Positions 55,106-63,065 of a stretch of 64,000 bases of DNA are shown here, in pieces. Position 1 is the stretch's first letter. The number at the start of each line of letters is the position of its first letter. Source of the stretch: Dietzia sp. ANT_WB102 (GTDB lineage Bacteria > Actinomycetota > Actinomycetes > Mycobacteriales > Mycobacteriaceae). The notes under the pieces were generated by a model. The model did no database searches. It was not told where the DNA came from and worked only from the letters and a program-made list of their open reading frames with translations. Position numbers and translations under genes: made by a program. The DNA lies in NCBI RefSeq assembly GCF_008369165.1, contig NZ_VOBA01000001.1, positions 930,001-994,000 on the forward strand, read 5' to 3'.

Positions 55106-56101
55106 CTACGGGGTGGCGGCCATCGCGTGGATCCCCGCCGCGCGCACACCTGCCGACCGGCCACGCCGGCGGTAGTAACTCCTGCCCGCGATATTCTGCT
55201 GGTGCCAGTACCCGCGCAGCAGCAGCGGCAGTTCGGGGATCCAGAACCGGTCCTCCAGCGGCGCGACTGGGTCCGTGGCCTCGATGGTCACGTCCGCGTA
55301 GACGATTCCGGGCCCCTCGTCGACGCGCCGGGTGGCCAGGACCGTCCCCGAGGCGTCGACGATCTGGGTGGCCCCCACGAACTCCGTGTCGTACGGGACC
55401 GACGCACCTGATCCCGGCACCAGCAGGAAGTCTGTCCGCAGCGTCCCGCAGTGCGAGGCCTGCAGCACCGGTGCACCCAACCGGCGGGCGAACTCCGCCG
55501 GCGCGTTCTCCGACAGGTACCGGTTGTACTGCGAGAGCGGCCCGAGAGCGCGCTCGGTGAGCCCGCCCCAATTGTGCGGGACCGTCCACCAGTGGGTACC
55601 GGTGACAGCGACCCCGACGCGGCCCCGGAGCCTGCGGACGGTCTGGGTGCGGATCAGCTCCCAGCAACTCGCCGCACCCACCCCGCCGAGCCCGGTCTCG
55701 AACACCCCGTCGTCACTGCCACCCGTGTAGAAGCAGTTCTCCCACATCGTCGGGAGGTCCTTGTCATGGGTGTGCACGCGACCGTCGGGTTCGACGAGGT
55801 GGTAGCGGTTGTAGACCTCGCCGTCCTCGGTGACCAGCATCGACCCGCCGATGGTGACGTGGTGACGCGCGGCGAGACGACGGAACATCTCGACCGCCAC
55901 GTTCTCGCGCGGCAGGACCGCGTCATGGACTTCAGGGCGCATCGGCACCGGTGACGTGCAGAACTCCGGCACGGCGATCAGTCGCGCCCCCCGCTCGGCC
56001 GCCTCGACGATCATCTGCTCCAGTCGGCCCAGCGTGAGGTCGACTCGTCCCGGCACGCCCTCCAGCTGCACGGCCGCAGCGTGCACCACATGCGCGGTCA
56101 T
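55106..56101 (-). CDS. Carbon-nitrogen hydrolase (nitrilase superfamily)
   Basis: The 331-residue amidase/nitrilase-fold enzyme has the catalytic triad Glu46 (AVPEFCTSP), Lys114 (HDKDLPT) and Cys146 (AASCWELIRT). The N-terminal VHAAAVQLEGVPG and conserved NRYHLVEPDG are typical. Substrate is unknown. Candidates include omega-amides or carbamoyl amines. GGAGG lies 4 nt before the ATG. It is transcribed toward the CDF gene, and upstream lies a perfect tandem repeat shared with the divergent membrane protein gene. It appears cytoplasmic. Confidence 0.86.
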   Translation of the reverse strand: MTAHVVHAAAVQLEGVPGRVDLTLGRLEQMIVEAAERGARLIAVPEFCTSPVPMRPEVHDAVLPRENVAVEMFRRLAARHHVTIGGSMLVTEDGEVYNRYHLVEPDGRVHTHDKDLPTMWENCFYTGGSDDGVFETGLGGVGAASCWELIRTQTVRRLRGRVGVAVTGTHWWTVPHNWGGLTERALGPLSQYNRYLSENAPAEFARRLGAPVLQASHCGTLRTDFLLVPGSGASVPYDTEFVGATQIVDASGTVLATRRVDEGPGIVYADVTIEATDPVAPLEDRFWIPELPLLLRGYWHQQNIAGRSYYRRRGRSAGVRAAGIHAMAATP

Positions 56102-56125
56102 GAGACCTCCCCGAGTTAATTTCGC

Positions 56126-56155
56126 CCGTGTCGATCGAGCCCGTGTCGATCGAGC
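56126..56155. repeat. Two-copy perfect 15-bp tandem repeat in divergent promoter region
   Basis: CCGTGTCGATCGAGC occurs twice, back to back and without mismatch, at 56126-56140 and 56141-56155. Each copy contains the palindrome TCGATCGA. It lies between the nitrilase-family gene and the small membrane protein gene, so a tandem operator is possible. Confidence 0.7.
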
Positions 56156-56244
56156 GTGAACGAGCGCGCAGGTGACTGCGGTGCCCTAGTCTCGTGAGCA
56201 TACAAATAGTGCCCTGATGTCAAGCAAATTTCGGAAAAGGACTC

Positions 56245-56709
56245 ATGGATACGACCCCCACGCCCGTCGTCGCCGCGACCGTTGAACTCGGCATCGACAC
56301 GCGCCTCACCCTGCTCGCCGCGGGCCTCATCTTCCTGCTGGCATTGGGGCTGGGGGTGTGGAAGTACCGCCAGATGGCGACCAGCGAGAGCCACTTCGCG
56401 CACCCATACGTCGACATCGCACACCGGGCTTCGCTGCTGTACTCGTTCGCGACGCTGCTCATCGCCGCGTTCGTCGAGCTGAGCAGCTGGCCGACCTGGG
56501 TGAACCTGACCGCGGCGGGAGTGCTCGTGATCTTCTTCCTGGCAGCGATCGGAAGCTACATCGTCCACGGTGCGCTGAAGGACACGACCAATCAGTTCGA
56601 GCACCCCTCCTCGGCATTGCACGTCGGCATGGTGGCCCTCATCGTCGGCGAGATGGGCGGGTTCGCGGTGCTGCTGGCGGGGTTCGTCGCGGGGCAGTTC
56701 GGGGGTTGA
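56245..56709 (+). CDS. Conserved small membrane protein
   Basis: The 154-residue protein has four predicted TM helices (about 20-42, 65-85, 90-115 and 123-150) separated by short loops: LTLLAAGLIFLLALGLGVWKYRQMA, YVDIAHRASLLYSFATLLIAAFVEL, LTAAGVLVIFFLAAIGSYIVHGAL and VGMVALIVGEMGGFAVLLAGFVA. His residues near membrane faces (AHPYVDIAHR, HPSSALHVG) could bind metal or haem. I do not recognise the family. AAAAGGA lies before the ATG. It is divergent from the nitrilase gene. Confidence 0.68.
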   Translation: MDTTPTPVVAATVELGIDTRLTLLAAGLIFLLALGLGVWKYRQMATSESHFAHPYVDIAHRASLLYSFATLLIAAFVELSSWPTWVNLTAAGVLVIFFLAAIGSYIVHGALKDTTNQFEHPSSALHVGMVALIVGEMGGFAVLLAGFVAGQFGG

Positions 56710-56765
56710 GCCGGCCCGCGGCGGATTTCCCGGCCGTTCGCTCAGGATGATGCGGTCGGCGGTCG

Positions 56766-56771
56766 TAGTCT
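56766..56771 (+). promoter_or_regulatory. Probable -10 box for leaderless YjbR gene
   Basis: TAGTCT is followed by exactly 7 nt and then GTG at 56779, with no ribosome binding site. Confidence 0.5.
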
Positions 56772-56778
56772 CGGCCGT

Positions 56779-57210
56779 GTGGGCCATCCGATCATGTTCG
56801 ACGCCGCGGATCCGCTGCTGACGCGTCTGCGGGAAGTGTGCCTCGCGCTGCCGGACGTCGGCGAGAAGATCTCGCACGGCCGGCCCACCTGGTACACGAC
56901 CAAGGTGTTCGCGGTGTATGGCGGCTCGGTCAAGGGGGACCACTCGGATCCCCTCCTGGCGCGGGCACTGCTGTTCCTGCCGGATCCGGGGGAGCGCGCG
57001 GCGCTGGAGCAGGACGAACGAGTCCACGTCCCGGCGTACTACGGGCCGGCCGGCTGGCTGGCATTGCCGCTGGCCGGTGGGGTGGACGGTGGCGGCCGTG
57101 GACCGGACTGGGATGAGGTGGCCGAACTCGTCGAATCCTCGTACCGGCAGACCGCCGGGGGCCGGCGGGTCGCTCGTCTGGACGACCAGCGGGGACGCCC
57201 CCGCGACTAG
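56779..57210 (+). CDS. MmcQ/YjbR family protein
   Basis: The 143-residue protein has the YjbR (DUF419) pattern: LREVCLALPDVGEKISHGRPTW, TTKVFAVYGG, RALLFLPDPGERAALEQDERVHVPAYYGPAGWLALPL, then a polar C-terminal helix. The family has a DNA-binding-like fold and is often called MmcQ. Its function is unresolved. The GTG 56779 is one of two overlapping GTGs. The -10 spacing of 7 nt picks this frame. It precedes a small membrane gene by 9 bp, which may have its own promoter. Confidence 0.78.
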   Translation: MGHPIMFDAADPLLTRLREVCLALPDVGEKISHGRPTWYTTKVFAVYGGSVKGDHSDPLLARALLFLPDPGERAALEQDERVHVPAYYGPAGWLALPLAGGVDGGGRGPDWDEVAELVESSYRQTAGGRRVARLDDQRGRPRD

Positions 57211-57213
57211 GCT
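57208..57213 (+). promoter_or_regulatory. Probable -10 box for leaderless small membrane gene
   Basis: TAGGCT spans the stop codon of the YjbR gene and is followed by 6 nt and ATG 57220. There is no Shine-Dalgarno sequence. Confidence 0.45.
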
Positions 57214-57219
57214 GGCTTC

Positions 57220-57525
57220 ATGCCGCTGCGCCCCCGCTCCGACGCCGCCTCGCCACGCAGGCGCTCGTCCGACGGCATGGACCTGGGGACCCGGGCGCTG
57301 GTGCTGGGCGTCGGTGCCCTGGTGATCTCGTGGGTGCCGGTACTCAACATCATCGCGTTCCTCGCGGCCCTGATGGCCATCGCGTTCGGCCTGCTCGCTC
57401 GCTGGCCCACCGGCTGGCTCACCAACGACGATGCGAACCCGCGTCGCGCACTGGCGGGCGTGGTGCTGGGCGCAATAGCGCTGGTGGTGTTCGTGGTGAC
57501 TGCGGTGCGGTACTCGGCGCTCTAG
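57220..57525 (+). CDS. Small two-TM membrane protein (DUF4190-like)
   Basis: The 101-residue protein has a polar Arg/Ser-rich N-terminus and two hydrophobic segments (about 28-60 and 79-98), joined by a loop WPTGWLTNDDANPRRALAG. It resembles short DUF4190-type membrane proteins, but I am not certain. The ATG 57220 is 6 nt after the TAGGCT box. Its stop overlaps the convergent hydrolase stop by 4 bp (CTAG). Function is unknown. Confidence 0.62.
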   Translation: MPLRPRSDAASPRRRSSDGMDLGTRALVLGVGALVISWVPVLNIIAFLAALMAIAFGLLARWPTGWLTNDDANPRRALAGVVLGAIALVVFVVTAVRYSAL

Positions 57526-58394
57526 CGCGCGTTCGACACCGCCCAGCCGATCGCCGTGCGCATACGGCGCGCGAAGGCGCCGGGATGAGTGGCGCAGACG
57601 GCGTGGCCGGCGTGGATCGGGAACACCGCGCTGTGCGGGAGCAGGTCGGCCATCTCGTCCTGGATCCGCTGCGGGAATGCGATGTCGCGAGTGGTCTTGA
57701 CGATCGCCACGGGCAGGTCCAGATCGGGAAGCCATGAGGTGGAGTTGAAGCGGCCGACCTCACTGATGACGGTGCGATGCGTGGCCATGGAAACCGACGA
57801 CAACTCCCGCAGTGCCCAGGCGTGCGGACGCGGAATCTCCTCGCCGATCTCGCGGGCCACCTTGTCCGGCACGGCGTTGAGTAGCGGGCTGGTCCGCGAG
57901 AGGCTTCCCAGGGTGAGCTTCTCCAGAGCATTCCGCTCGGCGCCGGTGCCCGTGGCCGCCAGGACGAGACCTCCCAGGCGCGACGGGTCCGGGCGTGCGG
58001 CGAGCTGGGCGACGATCCCGCCCATCGAGTAGCCGCCCACGATCGGCGCCTCCAACTCGAGGTGGTCGGCGACCCGGAGCACGTCCTCGCTCAGGGACTG
58101 GAACCCGAAGGGGCCGGTGTGGCCCATCCCGTGATGACGCTGGTCATAGGTGATCAGGCGGTACTCGCCGCGCAGGCGCTGAAAGGTCTGATACCAGTTG
58201 AGCATCCCGGTGGCGACCATCCCGTGCAGCAGGATCACCGGTTGCAGATGCTCCTCGCCGGTGTCGTACAGCCGGGTCACCACGTCGTCGTCGAGCGTGA
58301 CGATCCGGCCGGTCGGAAGTTTCGACATGTCCGGGGCCATCCGCGGCAACCGCCACGCGGCGCGGGGTAGCGCGGTGAGCGGGTTGGTGGGCAT
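57522..58394 (-). CDS. Alpha/beta hydrolase
   Basis: The 290-residue serine hydrolase has HG (57-58), Ser123 in GGYSMGGIVAQ, an Asp in the later strand, and His in HAGHAVCATHP, so the triad is present. The N-terminus is amphipathic (NPLTALPRAAWRLPRMAPDMSK) and might associate with membranes. GAGGAGG lies 6 nt upstream of the ATG, which decides the start over an in-frame ATG 18 codons upstream. It shows no close match to named lipases. Its stop overlaps the small membrane gene by 4 bp on the opposite strand. Confidence 0.83.
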   Translation of the reverse strand: MPTNPLTALPRAAWRLPRMAPDMSKLPTGRIVTLDDDVVTRLYDTGEEHLQPVILLHGMVATGMLNWYQTFQRLRGEYRLITYDQRHHGMGHTGPFGFQSLSEDVLRVADHLELEAPIVGGYSMGGIVAQLAARPDPSRLGGLVLAATGTGAERNALEKLTLGSLSRTSPLLNAVPDKVAREIGEEIPRPHAWALRELSSVSMATHRTVISEVGRFNSTSWLPDLDLPVAIVKTTRDIAFPQRIQDEMADLLPHSAVFPIHAGHAVCATHPGAFARRMRTAIGWAVSNAR

Positions 58395-58507
58395 GGGGTT
58401 CCTCCTCGTAGGAGTCTCGCCGGAGACAGGCCGCCGGCGACTCGTCACCGGAGGCGTGTCACTGATTGTCTGTCACACAGGCGCCCAGTGCAGAATCCGC
58501 CCCAGTC

Positions 58508-59485
58508 TCAGCCGGCGGTCACCAGCCCGCGATCCACGAGGAAATCCCTCGCCACCAGCGCGGGGTCCTCGCCATCGACGTCCACGCGCATGTTCATCTC
58601 CACCATCACGTCGTTGTTGAGGATGTCCACCAGCGGCGCGAGGACCGCCTCGATCTCCGGATGCGCATCGAGCATGTCGCCGCGGACCACGGTTGCGAGG
58701 TTGTACACGGGGAAGAAGCGTCGATCGTCCTCCAACACCAGCAGGTCCAGGCCCCTGATGCGGCCGTCCGTGGTGTACACCTCGCCGAACCGGCACTCGC
58801 GGCCGACTGCGGTGGCCTGATAGATGATTCCGGGCTGCATGATCGGCGTGGGCACGGCCGCCGCGTCGAACCCGTAGGCGTCCGCCAGCCCGGGCCAGCC
58901 GTCGCGACGGACCGAGAACTCGGTCTCCAAGCAGCTCGTGGCCGACCGGGGATCGGTCCGGGTCAACTCGGCGTACTCGGAGAAGGTGCGCACTCCCGTC
59001 TCCTCGGCGGTGGCGCGGCTCATCGCGAAAGAGTAGGTGTTGTCCACCGTGGTCGGGGCGAGCCAGCGCAGGTCGTGCTCGGCGAGGTCGGCGTCGCGCA
59101 CGGCCTCCCACTGAGCCTGCGGGTCGCGGATGGGCTCGGAGTTGCCCAGGTAGCTCATCCAGGCGGTGCCGGTGTATTCCATACCGATGTCGACCTGCCC
59201 GGTCACCAACGCCTGGCGGAAACTGTTGGACCCGGCCAGCGACGACATGTCGGACACGTCCATCCCGGCGGCCGCCAGGAGGAACTCCACGAGGTAGCTG
59301 CCGATCACACCCTCGGTGAAGTCCTTGCCTCCGACCGTGATGCTCACACCCTTCAGTTCTGGGACGGTGCCCTCGGGGCCGGGTCCTACGGACAACGGGA
59401 CAGAGCCACCGTTGTTGAGCCCGCACCCGGTTGCCACCATCGCGAGGGTCAGGAGGGCGGCGATCAGGCGCCTGGTGCGTGTCAT
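58508..59485 (-). CDS. proX: Glycine betaine-type ABC transporter substrate-binding lipoprotein
   Basis: This 325-residue OpuAC/OsmX-type binding lipoprotein has signal and lipobox MVATGC (Cys21), then VTVGGKDFTEGVIGSYLVEFLLAAAG, the LVTGQVDIGMEYTGTAW motif typical of the family, and a C-terminal TTDGRIRGLDLLVLEDDRRFFP segment. It is the last gene of a four-gene operon and overlaps the upstream permease by 4 bp. It likely binds glycine betaine, choline or another quaternary amine for osmoprotection. The ligand pocket aromatics cannot be confirmed by eye. Corresponds to ProX of M. tuberculosis. Confidence 0.88.
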   Translation of the reverse strand: MTRTRRLIAALLTLAMVATGCGLNNGGSVPLSVGPGPEGTVPELKGVSITVGGKDFTEGVIGSYLVEFLLAAAGMDVSDMSSLAGSNSFRQALVTGQVDIGMEYTGTAWMSYLGNSEPIRDPQAQWEAVRDADLAEHDLRWLAPTTVDNTYSFAMSRATAEETGVRTFSEYAELTRTDPRSATSCLETEFSVRRDGWPGLADAYGFDAAAVPTPIMQPGIIYQATAVGRECRFGEVYTTDGRIRGLDLLVLEDDRRFFPVYNLATVVRGDMLDAHPEIEAVLAPLVDILNNDVMVEMNMRVDVDGEDPALVARDFLVDRGLVTAG

Positions 59486-60285
59486 CGCAACCCCTTCGGA
59501 TTGAACAGGGCCTCGCCGACCCCGCCGAGCCAGTCCACGAACAGGGCCAGGCAGACTGCCAGGACCGAGCCGACCACGAGCGTGGTGTAGTCCTGCAGCC
59601 GGTACCCGGTGTCGATGAAGATACCGAGCCCGCCGGCGTCCACCAGGAAACTCAGTGTGGCCGTGCCCACCGCCAGTACGAGGGTGGTTCGCAGGCCGGC
59701 CAGGATGAACGGCACCGCCAACGGTAGTTCGATACTGCGCAGGACCCGAACGGCGGACATCCCCTGCCCGCGCGCGGCGTCAATGAGTGCTGGGTCGACG
59801 TTGCGGATCCCCACGATCGTGTTCCGCAGCACCGGCAGCAGGGAGTAGAGCGCCACCGGCAACACGCCGATCCAGAACCCGGTCCGATTGGTGGCCAGGA
59901 AGAGCAGCACGATCAAACCGATGGCCGGAGCGGCCTGCCCGATGTTGGCGATCCCCACCGCCACCGGGGCGAGGAACCGCGTCCGGCGCCGGGTGAGCAG
60001 GATTCCCAGCGGCACGCCCACCGCCACGACGATGGCCACGACTGTCACGGTGATCTGCACGTGCTCGACCGTGCGCTGGGTGATGGAGGCGGCGTTGAGA
60101 GAAGCCTTCTGCGTCTCGTTCAGGTCGCCGGAGAACGCCCACCACAGCACCCCCACGGCCGCGGCCACGATGAGGAGCGGCTGCACGAACAGCCGGGCGG
60201 AGTCCTGGAGGGCGGCACCCCCGCGGGACGTACCCTCGCGAGCAGAGACGCCGGGAGAAGAGGTGGTGGCTGCGGGAGCGCTCAC
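59482..60285 (-). CDS. proW: ABC transporter permease (ProW/OpuCB-like)
   Basis: The 267-residue membrane protein has about six TM helices and the EAA loop (GIRNVDPALIDAARGQGMSA). It has an N-terminal extension (about 1-35, Ala/Ser/Gly-rich) absent from the first permease. It overlaps both neighbours by 4 bp. It is the second permease of a betaine-type importer whose ATPase and binding protein are encoded on either side. Two different permeases in one operon form the OpuC/ProWZ type. Confidence 0.87.
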   Translation of the reverse strand: MSAPAATTSSPGVSAREGTSRGGAALQDSARLFVQPLLIVAAAVGVLWWAFSGDLNETQKASLNAASITQRTVEHVQITVTVVAIVVAVGVPLGILLTRRRTRFLAPVAVGIANIGQAAPAIGLIVLLFLATNRTGFWIGVLPVALYSLLPVLRNTIVGIRNVDPALIDAARGQGMSAVRVLRSIELPLAVPFILAGLRTTLVLAVGTATLSFLVDAGGLGIFIDTGYRLQDYTTLVVGSVLAVCLALFVDWLGGVGEALFNPKGLR

Positions 60286-61475
60286 GGCGCCACCTCCCGG
60301 TCGGAGGCGTCGTCGTCGTTGTGCCGGTGGTGGATACGTCGCAATTCGTCCACCAGGTCGTCGATCCCGATCGTGCCCCGGTACCCGCCGTCTCGGTCCA
60401 CGACCACGGTGGTGGCGCTGGCCGTGGACAGCAGTCCGTCCAGCGCCTCCTGCAGGGACGAATCGACGGTGACGGTGCCGGACACCGGAAGTCCGCCCGA
60501 GTGCAGGTCCCGCATCTGTGCGACCCGGTCCCCGCGCACCCAGCGCAGGGGGCGACCCGCATCATCGAGAACCACGGCCCACTCGTCGCTGGTCCCACGC
60601 AACCGGGCCGCGAAATCGCTCGGGCTCTCGGAGGCTCTCGCCGTCATCCCCTCGTGCAGTTTCACGTCCCCCACGCGCCGCAGGGTGAGGGTCTTGAGTG
60701 CGGCGTCGTCGCCGATGAACCCGCGCACCGTCTCGTCAGCGGGGTTGGTGAGGATGGCCTCCGGGGTGTCGAACTGCAGCACCGACGACCCGGGGCCGAG
60801 CACTGCGATCCGGTCCCCGAGCTTGACCGCCTCGGAGAAGTCGTGGGTGACAAAGACGATGGTCTTGTGCAGCTCGGACTGCAGCCGCACCAGCTCGTCT
60901 TGGAGCGACGCGCGGGTGATGGGGTCGACCGCACCGAACGGCTCGTCCATGAGCAGCACCGGCGGGTCCGCGGCCAGCGCCCGCGCGACCCCGACGCGCT
61001 GCTGCTGTCCGCCGGAGAGTTGCGCGGGGTAGCGGTCGCGGTAGTCCGACGGGTCCAGGCCCACGAGTTCGAGCATCTCGTCCACGCGGTCACGGACCCT
61101 TGACTTCTTCCACTTGAGCAGTCGCGGCACGGTGCCGACGTTCTGCGCGACCGTCATGTGCGGGAACAGCCCGGAGGCCTGGATGGCGTATCCGATGCTG
61201 CGGCGCAGGGTGTCGGGGTCGAGCTTCCGGTTGTCCTCGCCGTCGATCGTGATGGTGCCGGAGGTGGGTTCGATGAGTCGGTTGATCATCCGCATCGTGG
61301 TGGTCTTGCCGCAGCCGGACGGACCGACGAGCACGGTGGTCTGGCCCGCGGGCAGTTCCAGTGAGACGTGATCGACGGAGGGGCGCTCCTGGCCGGGGTA
61401 GACCTTGGTGACGTCGTCCAGCACGATCGGCACTCCGGAGACCGTGCCGTTGCTGCGTCCGGTGGGCGTGGTCAC
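60282..61475 (-). CDS. proV: ABC transporter ATP-binding protein with CBS domains (ProV/OpuCA-like)
   Basis: The 397-residue ATPase has Walker A GPSGCGKTTT (about 50-59), Q-loop, signature LSGGQQQRVGVARAL, Walker B VLLMDEPFGAVD and switch HDFSEAVKLGD. The C-terminal portion (about 255-390) is a CBS-like regulatory pair, as in OpuAA/OpuCA where it senses ionic strength. The GTG start overlaps the first permease by 4 bp. It powers uptake of quaternary amines. The His-rich tail (HHRHNDDDASD) is notable but short. Confidence 0.9.
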   Translation of the reverse strand: MTTPTGRSNGTVSGVPIVLDDVTKVYPGQERPSVDHVSLELPAGQTTVLVGPSGCGKTTTMRMINRLIEPTSGTITIDGEDNRKLDPDTLRRSIGYAIQASGLFPHMTVAQNVGTVPRLLKWKKSRVRDRVDEMLELVGLDPSDYRDRYPAQLSGGQQQRVGVARALAADPPVLLMDEPFGAVDPITRASLQDELVRLQSELHKTIVFVTHDFSEAVKLGDRIAVLGPGSSVLQFDTPEAILTNPADETVRGFIGDDAALKTLTLRRVGDVKLHEGMTARASESPSDFAARLRGTSDEWAVVLDDAGRPLRWVRGDRVAQMRDLHSGGLPVSGTVTVDSSLQEALDGLLSTASATTVVVDRDGGYRGTIGIDDLVDELRRIHHRHNDDDASDREVAP

Positions 61476-62116
61476 TGGTTCCCCCTGATGGTGAGACGGC
61501 CGAGCAGGATGAGGAGTACGTCGAGGACGAGCGCGAGGACGACGATGAGCACGGTCGCGGTGAGGGCCATCGGCAGCGCGGTGGGCGTTCCGACCCGCGA
61601 CAATGCCGCGAAGATGAGGTTGCCCAGCCCCGGACCCTTGGCGTAAGCGGCGATCGCGAGGATCCCCATCGACATCTGGGTGGAGATGCGGATCCCGGCG
61701 AGGATGGACGGCCACGCCAGCGGGATCTCGACCCGGCCCAGCACGCCGATCCGGCTCATTCCCACCCCGCGGGCGGCATCGACGGTGGCGGCGGGTACCG
61801 CGTCCAGCCCGACGATGGTGTTGCGCAGGATCGGCAACACCGCGTAGATCACGAGCGCGGTCATGGTGGGCAGTACGCCCAGTCCCAAAATCGGGATGAG
61901 GAGACCGAGCAGGGCGAACGAGGGCACGGTCAATGCCGTGGCGGCCAGTCCCGTCGCGATCGCGGATCCGGACCTGCTGCGGTACACGGCCACCCCGAGC
62001 GCGACGGACAGCAGTGTTGCGATTAGCACCGCTTGGACGGTGGCGCTGACGTGTTGCCAGGAGTCCGTGGCGAGCTGGACCCTGCGGGTGGATATGAAGT
62101 CCATCAGACCGGTCAT
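61472..62116 (-). CDS. proZ: ABC transporter permease (ProZ/OpuCD-like)
   Basis: The 214-residue protein has about five TM helices, the EAA-like GLDAVPAATVDAARGVGMS, and a conserved LPILRNTIVGL stretch. It is the first gene of the proZ-proV-proW-proX-type operon, with a 4-bp overlap to the ATPase. It lacks the N-terminal extension of the second permease. Upstream lies 115 bp before hisN, containing the divergent promoters. Confidence 0.87.
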   Translation of the reverse strand: MTGLMDFISTRRVQLATDSWQHVSATVQAVLIATLLSVALGVAVYRSRSGSAIATGLAATALTVPSFALLGLLIPILGLGVLPTMTALVIYAVLPILRNTIVGLDAVPAATVDAARGVGMSRIGVLGRVEIPLAWPSILAGIRISTQMSMGILAIAAYAKGPGLGNLIFAALSRVGTPTALPMALTATVLIVVLALVLDVLLILLGRLTIRGNQ

Positions 62117-62231
62117 CGCATCTCGGCTCCGTCCGTGTGGGGTGTGCTCACCGTAACCTTATCGGTGGGTGTAGAGGGCGGACACGCGCGATCCGGCAGG
62201 ACAGCGAGGGGCCGTGATGCACCATGGGGGT

Positions 62232-63065
62232 ATGACGTCACGGCCTGAACGCCCCCTGGACCCCGACCTGACTGAACGGATCGACGAGCTTCTGGCCGCC
62301 ACTGGCCGCATCGCCCGCCGACACTTCTACGGTGACCTCGAGGCGCTCGCTGCCGCGGACAAGGGAATCGGTGACAGGGGTTACGACCCGGTCACCGAGG
62401 CCGACCGCGCCATTGAGGAACTGCTGCGTGCGGGCATCTCGTCGATGGCCTCCGGGGACCGGGTGGTGGGGGAGGAGAACGGCGAGACCGGCCCGGCCGA
62501 CGCCGCGCGCACCTGGTACCTGGACCCGATCGACGGCACCAAGGCGTTCCTCACCGGTATGGCGGGGTGGGGGACCCTGATCGGCGTGGTGGAGAACGGC
62601 CGGGCCGTGGCCGGGTGGATGGACCAGCCGATCCTGGGAGAGACCTTCACCGCGATCCACGGGCGCGCCACCGTGCGACGGCGCGCCGACGGCCCGGCGG
62701 CCATCGAGCTGCACGCCTCCGGGTGCACGGAGCTGAGTGACGCCATCCTGTACACCACGCACCCGTCGATGTTCGGGGACGACGGCGAGGTGCGCCGCCG
62801 CTACGACGAGCTCGGTCGCCGAGTTCGACTGCAGCGCTTCGGCGGTGACTGCTACGCCTATTGCATGCTCGCCGCGGGGCGCATCGATCTGGTCGTGGAG
62901 GCCGACCTGAACTCGTACGACATCGTGGCGCTGATCCCAATCATCGAGGCCGCCGGCGGTGTGATCACCGGCACGGACGGGGGCCAGCCGCTCGAGGGCG
63001 GCACCGTGGTGGCGGCCGCGACCCGGGAGTTGGCAGAGCAGGCGTGGGCGGTGCTGCGGCCCTAA
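62232..63065 (+). CDS. hisN: Histidinol-phosphate phosphatase (inositol monophosphatase family)
   Basis: HisN completes histidine synthesis by dephosphorylating L-histidinol phosphate. It is a 277-residue IMPase-fold protein with Asp58 (TEADRA), Glu81 in GEENGE, Asp98-Pro-Ile-Asp101-Gly (LDPIDGTKAF), and LNSYDIVALIPIIEAAGG. The signature matches the HisN branch (M. tuberculosis Rv3137), not a general IMPase, through DPIDGTKAFLTG and YTTHPSMFG. CACCAT 6 nt before the ATG suggests a leaderless start. Its stop overlaps the GNAT gene stop by 4 bp (CTAA). Confidence 0.88.
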   Translation: MTSRPERPLDPDLTERIDELLAATGRIARRHFYGDLEALAAADKGIGDRGYDPVTEADRAIEELLRAGISSMASGDRVVGEENGETGPADAARTWYLDPIDGTKAFLTGMAGWGTLIGVVENGRAVAGWMDQPILGETFTAIHGRATVRRRADGPAAIELHASGCTELSDAILYTTHPSMFGDDGEVRRRYDELGRRVRLQRFGGDCYAYCMLAAGRIDLVVEADLNSYDIVALIPIIEAAGGVITGTDGGQPLEGGTVVAAATRELAEQAWAVLRP

